Assembly: GCA_900313845.1 (NCBI GenBank)
Contig: OMTC01000047.1
Location: 1-10,565, forward strand
Origin: an uncultured Prevotellaceae bacterium
GTDB taxonomy: Bacteria; Bacteroidota; Bacteroidia; Bacteroidales; Bacteroidaceae
Direction of reading: 5' to 3'
Length of the DNA stretch: 10,565 nucleotides
The notes beneath the pieces were generated by a model. The model did not search any database and was not told where the DNA came from. It worked only from the letters and a program-made list of their open reading frames with translations. A program made the translations under genes and the position numbers. Shown one piece after another: positions 5,857 through 10,565 of this stretch; the first letter of the stretch is position 1; each line of letters begins with the position of its first letter.

Positions 5857-7104
5857 ATGGCAATAGTCAAACCCTTCAAGGGCATTCGTCCTCCCAAGGA
5901 TTTAGTGGAAAAAGTAGAGTCGCGCCCTTACGATGTGCTGGATTCTGAAGAAGCACGTGCAGAAGCAGGCGATAACGAAATGTCGCTCTATCACATCATC
6001 AAACCTGAAATCAATTTTCCAGAAGGCACCAGCGAGTACGACCCACGCGTGTATGAATGTGCCGCTCAGACTTTCCAGAAATTTCAAGATAACGGCTGGC
6101 TTGTTCAGGACGAGAAGGAGCAGTACTACATCTATGCACAAACCATGAATGGCAAGACTCAGTATGGTCTTGTGGTGGGTGCCTACGTTGAGGACTATCT
6201 TAATGGTGTCATCAAGAAGCATGAGCTCACGCGTGCCGACAAGGAGGAAGACCGCATGAAGCATGTCCGTGTGAACAATGCGAACATAGAGCCTGTGTTC
6301 TTTGCATACCCTGATAATGAAGTACTTGCAAAGATTATTTCACGTTATGCTTCAACTACTCCCGAGTACGATTTCATTGCTCCTATTGATGGTTTTGGGC
6401 ACAAGCTTTGGATAGTTTCTGATGAAGAAGACATCCGTACTATCACCGCTGAATTTGCCAAGATGCCAAGCCTTTACATTGCTGATGGGCATCATCGTTC
6501 GGCTGCCGCTGCCTTGGTAGGTGCTGAGAAGGCGAAGCAAAATCCTAACCATCGTGGCGATGAGGAATACAACTACTTCATGGCAGTTTGTTTCCCTGCA
6601 AGCCAGCTCACTATCCTCGATTATAACCGAGTGGTGCGTGACCTCAATGGCATGACTCCTGCCGAGTTCCTCAAGGCGCTTGAGAAGAATTTCACAGTGG
6701 AGAAGAAAGGCACTGAGAACTATCGCCCTCAGCAGCTTCATGAGTTTTCGCTCTATCTCGAAGGGGAGTGGTATTCCCTCAAGGCAAAGCCTGGCACATA
6801 CGACGACACTGACCCAATTGGTGTGCTCGATGTGAGCATTTCTTCCCGTCTCATTCTTGATGAACTGCTGAATATCACTGACTTGCGTCGTGACAAGCGC
6901 ATTGACTTCGTGGGTGGACTTCGTGGTTTGGGAGAGCTGAAACGTCGTGTGGATTCAGGAGAGATGAAGATGGCGCTTGCCCTCTATCCTGTCACCATGC
7001 AGCAAATCATGGACATTGCGGATTCAGGCAAAATCATGCCTCCTAAGGCTACATGGTTCGAGCCAAAGCTCCGTTCGGGACTCGTTATCCATAAGCTCTC
7101 ATAG
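5857..7104 (+). CDS. DUF1015 family protein, candidate serine/phosphoserine enzyme
   Basis: This 415-residue protein belongs to the DUF1015 family. Conserved landmarks are the N-terminal FKGIRPP and RPYDV (23-27), KHELT (121-125), YIADGHHRSAAA (207-218), GGLRGL (353-358), and the closing MPPKATWFEPKLRSGLV (394-410). The DGHHR motif resembles that of ParB/sulfiredoxin-fold free-serine kinases such as archaeal SerK and staphylococcal SbnI. The gene sits directly after serC and serA, an arrangement I recall as recurrent in Bacteroidota and other phyla. From family and context I infer a function at the serine/phosphoserine step, as kinase or in the reverse direction; I have an unsure recollection of a pyrophosphate-dependent serine kinase in this family. 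No signal peptide or membrane segment is seen, so it is cytoplasmic. Family assignment is firm, function is not. Confidence 0.9.
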   Translation: MAIVKPFKGIRPPKDLVEKVESRPYDVLDSEEARAEAGDNEMSLYHIIKPEINFPEGTSEYDPRVYECAAQTFQKFQDNGWLVQDEKEQYYIYAQTMNGKTQYGLVVGAYVEDYLNGVIKKHELTRADKEEDRMKHVRVNNANIEPVFFAYPDNEVLAKIISRYASTTPEYDFIAPIDGFGHKLWIVSDEEDIRTITAEFAKMPSLYIADGHHRSAAAALVGAEKAKQNPNHRGDEEYNYFMAVCFPASQLTILDYNRVVRDLNGMTPAEFLKALEKNFTVEKKGTENYRPQQLHEFSLYLEGEWYSLKAKPGTYDDTDPIGVLDVSISSRLILDELLNITDLRRDKRIDFVGGLRGLGELKRRVDSGEMKMALALYPVTMQQIMDIADSGKIMPPKATWFEPKLRSGLVIHKLS

Positions 7105-7133
7105 CGAAGTTGAAATGAAGGGTGGTCGTTATT

Positions 7134-7161
7134 TTTCACTCTTCACTTTTCACTTTTCACT
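7134..7161 (+). repeat. Four tandem heptamers TTTCACT upstream of the YigZ-type gene
   Basis: TTTCACT (7134-7140), CTTCACT (7141-7147), TTTCACT (7148-7154) and TTTCACT (7155-7161) follow one another without a gap, ending 7 bp before the start codon at 7169. The array therefore occupies the ribosome-binding region. Heptamer arrays are prone to slippage, and copy number change would alter leader length but not reading frame. Confidence 0.85.
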
Positions 7162-7168
7162 TCGAAAG

Positions 7169-7771
7169 ATGGACACCTATCAAACCATAAAAGCACCCTC
7201 TGAAGGAATCTACACCGAGAAGCGAAGCAAATTTCTTGCCTTCGCTTTTCCTGTTTCATCCGTAGAGGAAGTGAAGGAGCGGGTAGGGGAATATCAGAAG
7301 AAATACTACGATGCACGCCATGTGTGCTATGCCTATATGTTGGGAGCAGAGCGCACAGAATTTCGTGCCAACGACAATGGAGAGCCATCAGGCACAGCAG
7401 GCAAACCCATACTTGGACAAATCAACTCCAACAACCTCACCAACATCCTCATCATCGTGGTCCGCTACTTCGGAGGCATCAAATTGGGTACCAGTGGACT
7501 CATCGTTGCCTATCGTTTGGCAGCAGCCGAAGCCATCAACGCAGCTGAAATCATTGAGAAGACCATCGACGACAGCATTCGCATCTCTTTCCCTTATCCC
7601 GACACCAACCGTGTGATGCGCATTGTGAAAGAAGAAACACCGTCCATCCTTTCTCAAGGGTACGAAAACGAACTCTGTACCATGACACTCAGCATTCGTC
7701 GTGATTGCATGCCTCGTTTGCGCTCTCGTTTAGAAACCATCCTGACACTTCGAATCATAGACGACAAGTAA
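7169..7771 (+). CDS. YigZ/IMPACT (UPF0029) family protein
   Basis: The 200-residue product matches the YigZ/IMPACT family in length and in its two signature blocks, DNGEPSGTAGKPIL (69-82) and VVRYFGGIKLGTSGLI (97-112). The N-terminal IMPACT fold covers about residues 15-125 and a smaller C-terminal ferredoxin-like domain (DUF1949-type) about 135-198. The eukaryotic relative IMPACT regulates the GCN2 kinase; the bacterial role is not settled, and nucleic acid binding or a link to translation has been proposed. The frame is open back to 6977 within the DUF1015 gene, but the ATG at 7169 gives the normal family N-terminus. It lies 64 bp after the DUF1015 stop codon and is probably the last gene of the serC operon, ending at the terminator at 7791-7837. 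No membrane segment or signal peptide. Confidence 0.92.
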   Translation: MDTYQTIKAPSEGIYTEKRSKFLAFAFPVSSVEEVKERVGEYQKKYYDARHVCYAYMLGAERTEFRANDNGEPSGTAGKPILGQINSNNLTNILIIVVRYFGGIKLGTSGLIVAYRLAAAEAINAAEIIEKTIDDSIRISFPYPDTNRVMRIVKEETPSILSQGYENELCTMTLSIRRDCMPRLRSRLETILTLRIIDDK

Positions 7772-7790
7772 CAATCGTTTTTATTTGTCC

Positions 7791-7837
7791 AAATAAGAAA
7801 AAACAGCTCCTCATATCCAAACCGTGAGAAGCTGTTT
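7791..7837. terminator. Shared terminator between convergent genes
   Basis: AAACAGCTCCTCA (7801-7813) pairs with TGAGAAGCTGTTT (7825-7837), a 13-bp stem with one C-A mismatch and an 11-nt loop. Read on the minus strand the stem is followed by six T (complement of 7798-7803) and TCTTATTT, which makes a good intrinsic terminator for the GH43 gene ending at 7863. On the plus strand the tail (TTTCTGTATA) is weaker but may also stop transcripts from the YigZ-type gene. An AT-rich 6-bp inverted repeat (7781-7796) sits beside it. Confidence 0.8.
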
Positions 7838-7862
7838 CTGTATATATTGAAGTAATAGAGTT

Positions 7863-9143
7863 CTATTTCATTTCCCAAGCGTCGAACCTGAACATATCCT
7901 CCTTCACATTCTTTCCCTTGAAGACGAAAGTGATTGGATGCACGCCCGCAGTTTTCTTCAGCTTGCAACTCGTTTCCACGTAGTTCTCCAAGCTTCCCGT
8001 CTGAGGCACCTTCAGTTTGCCGATGCAAGGTCCGTTCTTGTCATTCAGGTGAATCTCAATCACGCCACCCTTGTTCAGTGATGCTGTTCTTGCCGTAAAC
8101 TTCTTCGCACCAGCACCCAAGTCCACGTTCCTCAGCAGAAGGGTTTCGCCATCGTCAATGTCCCTCAGTGCAATGAAAATCTTGCCGTTCTTGTGCTCCT
8201 CAAACGTCTTGAGTCCATAGCCCCAAGCCATCGTCTCAGCCTCCACCTTTTGGAAAGGATTGAACGTATCTACTGGTTCCAGTTTCGTGTCCTTGAAGTA
8301 AGGCACCTCCTGAATCGTACCGTCGGCATTGTAGTGCATAGGAGCCACACTCACGGAGCGTCTCTCATGATGCTTAGGCGTAGAGATTCGCAGGATGTCG
8401 TAGTTCAGACCAAACACCCAGCTCTTTCCCTTGTAGTCAATGATGCCAGGGTGATTACCTCGTGTCCTGTCCGTGTGGTCCATGATGTGTCCCTTGTATT
8501 CCCAAGGACCCGTAGGACTGTTGCTCATGGCATAGCCAATACCCTCAGGACAACAAGTCGAAGCAAAAGCCAGGTAGTAGTGTCCATTGCGCTTGTAGAA
8601 CCAAGGTCCCTCCTGATAGTCTTTAATCTTGTAGTCGAGCTTCACAATCTTTCCCGAACAAGAAATCATGTCCTCGTTCAGTTTCACGTAATAGGTATTC
8701 GGATTTCCCCAATACATATAAGCCTGTCCGTCATCATCAATCCACACCGTAGGGTCGATGTCGTCCCAGTGCTCCCTTTGCCAAACCAGCGGCTTTCCGA
8801 TAGGGTCAACAAATGGTCCGTAAGGAGAATCAGCCACCAGCACACCGATGCCATGTCCATGAATAGGGCAGTACATGTAGAACTTTCCGTTCCTCTCTAT
8901 CACCTGCTCAGCCCAAGCACCGTTGTCGCCATCATACCACTTGAAATCCTTCAGTGAAGCCACCGCACCACAATCCTTCCAGTTCACCATGTCCGTGGAA
9001 GTATAGAGCAACCAGTCCTTCATCTTGAAACCATTGGCATCATCCTCATCATGCGTCGTATAGAGGAACACCGTGTCGTTATACACCATAGGTGCAGGGT
9101 CTGCTGTAAATTTCGTTTGAATGATTGGATCCTGTGCTTGCAT
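7863..9143 (-). CDS. GH43 glycoside hydrolase with C-terminal CBM6-like domain, no signal peptide
   Basis: A 426-residue family 43 glycoside hydrolase, an inverting enzyme on five-bladed beta-propeller scaffold, typically an alpha-L-arabinofuranosidase or beta-xylosidase on arabinoxylan or arabinan. The three catalytic acids are visible: Asp15 (FTADP, base), Asp130 (DIDP, pKa modulator) and Glu178 (QEGPW, acid). The propeller covers about 5-290, and a CBM6-like beta-sandwich about 298-426 (from KVEAETMAW to the C-terminus). The protein starts MQAQDPIIQ with no hydrophobic leader. In-frame codons just before the ATG read Tyr-Asp-Ala-Thr-Thr after a TAG at 9161-9159, so ATTMQAQ looks like the tail of a signal peptide whose front is missing. 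It starts 20 nt after the stop of the neighbouring GH43 gene, in one operon with it. Substrate cannot be set from sequence alone. Confidence 0.92.
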   Translation of the reverse strand: MQAQDPIIQTKFTADPAPMVYNDTVFLYTTHDEDDANGFKMKDWLLYTSTDMVNWKDCGAVASLKDFKWYDGDNGAWAEQVIERNGKFYMYCPIHGHGIGVLVADSPYGPFVDPIGKPLVWQREHWDDIDPTVWIDDDGQAYMYWGNPNTYYVKLNEDMISCSGKIVKLDYKIKDYQEGPWFYKRNGHYYLAFASTCCPEGIGYAMSNSPTGPWEYKGHIMDHTDRTRGNHPGIIDYKGKSWVFGLNYDILRISTPKHHERRSVSVAPMHYNADGTIQEVPYFKDTKLEPVDTFNPFQKVEAETMAWGYGLKTFEEHKNGKIFIALRDIDDGETLLLRNVDLGAGAKKFTARTASLNKGGVIEIHLNDKNGPCIGKLKVPQTGSLENYVETSCKLKKTAGVHPITFVFKGKNVKEDMFRFDAWEMK

Positions 9144-9163
9144 CGTCGTAGCATCGTACTAAT

Positions 9164-10516
9164 TTATTTCTTAAACTTCACATAATCTATTTCCACGTCA
9201 CCCTTGTCGAGCACCACCTTCAAGTCCTTCACGCCTGCAGCATTCTTCACCTTGCCCGAGAAGTCTCCGAAAGCCGCTCCAGCCTTCACCTTCACGCTGG
9301 CAATCTTTGTACCATCGGCGAAGATGCTCACATTGGCACCTCCCTTCGACTTCGCTCTGCACACCACCTCTCGTGCACCGTTTGCAAAATCCACCTGATT
9401 ATATTCCACGAAAGCATTCTTCCCGTTCATCACAGTCTTCCAACCCTCAAACCTGTTCAGCGTGTCGAGATATTCAATTCCCGCACCTTGGTCCGAAATA
9501 GCAGAATACCTGTCAATCTGAATCTCCTTGAAAGCATTGCTCACACCCACGCCTCTCAACGTCTGCTTCACCAGCTGAATGGTGCCATCCTCATTGAAGA
9601 ACAGCTTCTCGATGCAAGCAGAACGGCGTTTGTCGTCATTAGGCGAGTAGTAGTTATGATGATAGAAGAGATACCACTGACCCTTGAAGTTGATGATACT
9701 GTGGTGGTTCGTCCAGCAGCCATTAGGTTGCTCCTCCATAATCAGACCCTTGTACTCGTAAGGACCCATTGGATTCTTGCTCATTGCATAGCCAAGCACC
9801 TCCGTCTTTTCCCTCACGTAAGGGTAAGTCAGATAGTAGTTGCCATTATACTCAAAGGCGAAAGGACCCTCAGCCTGACGGTTAGGCAGTCCCTGCAAAC
9901 AGCTCACACCCACCATTTCCATCTCGCGGTTGCCCCATCTCACAGTCTCCCTCGGATTGTCGTCAGCAAGTTCCTTCATGTTCTCCTTCAGCTTCGCACA
10001 ACGACCGTTGCCCCAGAAGATATAAGCATTGCCATCAGAAGCCTGCAGCACACATGGGTCGATGCCATTGATGCCCTTGATAGGTTCAGGCTCAGGAACG
10101 AACGGACCCTCAGGCTTGTCAGCAATAGCAACACCCACAGCGAATCCGCCACCAGCCTTTGGAGCCGAAGGGAAGTAGAAATAATACTTGCCATTTCTAT
10201 ACACACAATCAGGAGCCCACATCGAATACGAATTAGGTCTCACCCAAGGCACCTTGTTCTGAGTCACAATCATGCCGTGGTCAGTCCAGTCCGTCAAGTT
10301 GTCCGAAGAGAACACATGATAGTCCGCCATGCAAAACCAATCCTTCCTGTCGTAGTCATCAGGAGGAAGAATATCGTGCGAAGGATACACATACACCCTT
10401 CCGTTAAACACGCGAGCCGTAGGGTCAGCCGAAAACTGGTCTCTGATAATAGGGTTCTGTGCCATCATCGTGCACCCCATCATCAGCACTATCAATGTCA
10501 AAGCAATCTTTTTCAT
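9164..10516 (-). CDS. Secreted GH43 glycoside hydrolase with C-terminal carbohydrate-binding domain
   Basis: A complete 450-residue GH43 enzyme. The N-terminus is a signal peptide, MKKIALTLIVLMMGCTMMAQ; cleavage near residue 19 by signal peptidase I is likely, though Cys15 leaves a poor lipobox alternative. The catalytic triad is Asp31 (FSADP), Asp153 (GIDP) and Glu216 (AEGPF). The beta-propeller spans about 21-330, and a beta-sandwich domain resembling CBM6 about 355-450, ending DYVKFKK. Expected activity is release of arabinose or xylose residues from plant polysaccharides in the periplasm or at the surface. It is followed at once by a second GH43 gene; the two share the order of domains and N-terminal motif but differ clearly in sequence, so they are diverged paralogues that may attack different linkages. 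They probably belong to a polysaccharide utilisation locus extending past the right edge; its regulator and SusC/D pair are not in view. Confidence 0.94.
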   Translation of the reverse strand: MKKIALTLIVLMMGCTMMAQNPIIRDQFSADPTARVFNGRVYVYPSHDILPPDDYDRKDWFCMADYHVFSSDNLTDWTDHGMIVTQNKVPWVRPNSYSMWAPDCVYRNGKYYFYFPSAPKAGGGFAVGVAIADKPEGPFVPEPEPIKGINGIDPCVLQASDGNAYIFWGNGRCAKLKENMKELADDNPRETVRWGNREMEMVGVSCLQGLPNRQAEGPFAFEYNGNYYLTYPYVREKTEVLGYAMSKNPMGPYEYKGLIMEEQPNGCWTNHHSIINFKGQWYLFYHHNYYSPNDDKRRSACIEKLFFNEDGTIQLVKQTLRGVGVSNAFKEIQIDRYSAISDQGAGIEYLDTLNRFEGWKTVMNGKNAFVEYNQVDFANGAREVVCRAKSKGGANVSIFADGTKIASVKVKAGAAFGDFSGKVKNAAGVKDLKVVLDKGDVEIDYVKFKK

Positions 10517-10563
10517 CAGGGATTAAAAGGATTTATAAGGATTAATTAATATCATCAGGGATT
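10514..10563. repeat. Repeated AATCC motifs around the start of the upstream GH43 gene
   Basis: CATCAGGGATT occurs at 10514-10524, overlapping the start codon, and again at 10553-10563, 39 bp away. GGATT also occurs at 10529-10533 and 10539-10543, so AATCC on the coding strand recurs at about 9-10, 10 and 20 bp steps, close to helical spacing. The region is otherwise AT-rich. It could hold binding sites or be the end of an upstream gene plus leader; the window stops too soon to tell. Confidence 0.5.
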
Positions 10564-10565
10564 TT

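Noticed and set aside
6977..7168. Upstream extension of the YigZ-type gene
   Set aside because: The extra 64 residues overlap the DUF1015 gene in another frame and translate the heptamer repeats; ATG 7169 fits the family start.
7781..7796. AT-rich inverted repeat TTATTT-GTCC-AAATAA as a separate terminator
   Set aside because: The stem has no GC pairs; the stronger hairpin at 7801-7837 explains termination better.
8193..8957. 254-codon open frame on the plus strand opposite the downstream GH43 gene
   Set aside because: Same reasons: antisense shadow, no motif, biased composition.
9488..10549. 353-codon open frame on the plus strand opposite the upstream GH43 gene
   Set aside because: It is fully antisense to a well-supported GH43 gene with intact catalytic motifs. 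Its translation is rich in His, Arg and Val with no recognisable domain, typical of a codon-usage shadow.

Overview
The window looks like chromosomal DNA from a Bacteroidales bacterium, most likely of the Prevotella/Segatella type. Evidence: moderate GC content, A-rich start regions without clear Shine-Dalgarno sequences, a TAnnTTTG-type promoter element, a lipoprotein with acidic residues just after the lipidated cysteine, a short Lys-type PGDH of the kind seen in Bacteroidales, and tandem secreted-type GH43 enzymes.

Layout. Positions 1-1811 (+) hold the 3' part of era and complete der, two ribosome-assembly GTPases. Positions 1812-2066 have no gene but contain a 22-bp tandem array whose last two copies are inverted. 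Positions 2067-2468 (+) encode a small unrecognised lipoprotein. Positions 2578-3558 (+) encode a PfkA-family protein with several substituted active-site positions. Positions 3559-3769 hold a probable promoter with a palindrome between its two elements. Positions 3770-7771 (+) form a likely operon: serC, a short serA, a DUF1015 gene and a YigZ/IMPACT-family gene, with a terminator-like hairpin between serA and DUF1015 and a heptamer repeat before the YigZ gene. A terminator at 7791-7837 separates these from two GH43 genes on the minus strand (10516-9164, then 9143-7863).

Function. SerC and SerA carry out the first two steps of phosphorylated serine synthesis from 3-phosphoglycerate. No classical phosphoserine phosphatase is present. 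The DUF1015 protein has a DGHHR motif like that of ParB/sulfiredoxin-fold free-serine kinases, so a role at the serine/phosphoserine node is a reasonable hypothesis. The two GH43 enzymes look like part of a polysaccharide utilisation locus for arabinose- or xylose-containing plant glycans that continues beyond the window. The downstream one lacks a signal peptide and seems to have lost its N-terminal leader.

No mobile element, tRNA, rRNA or CRISPR array was seen. The items most worth following are the 22-bp array, the degenerate PfkA paralogue, DUF1015 in the serine operon, and the leaderless GH43.
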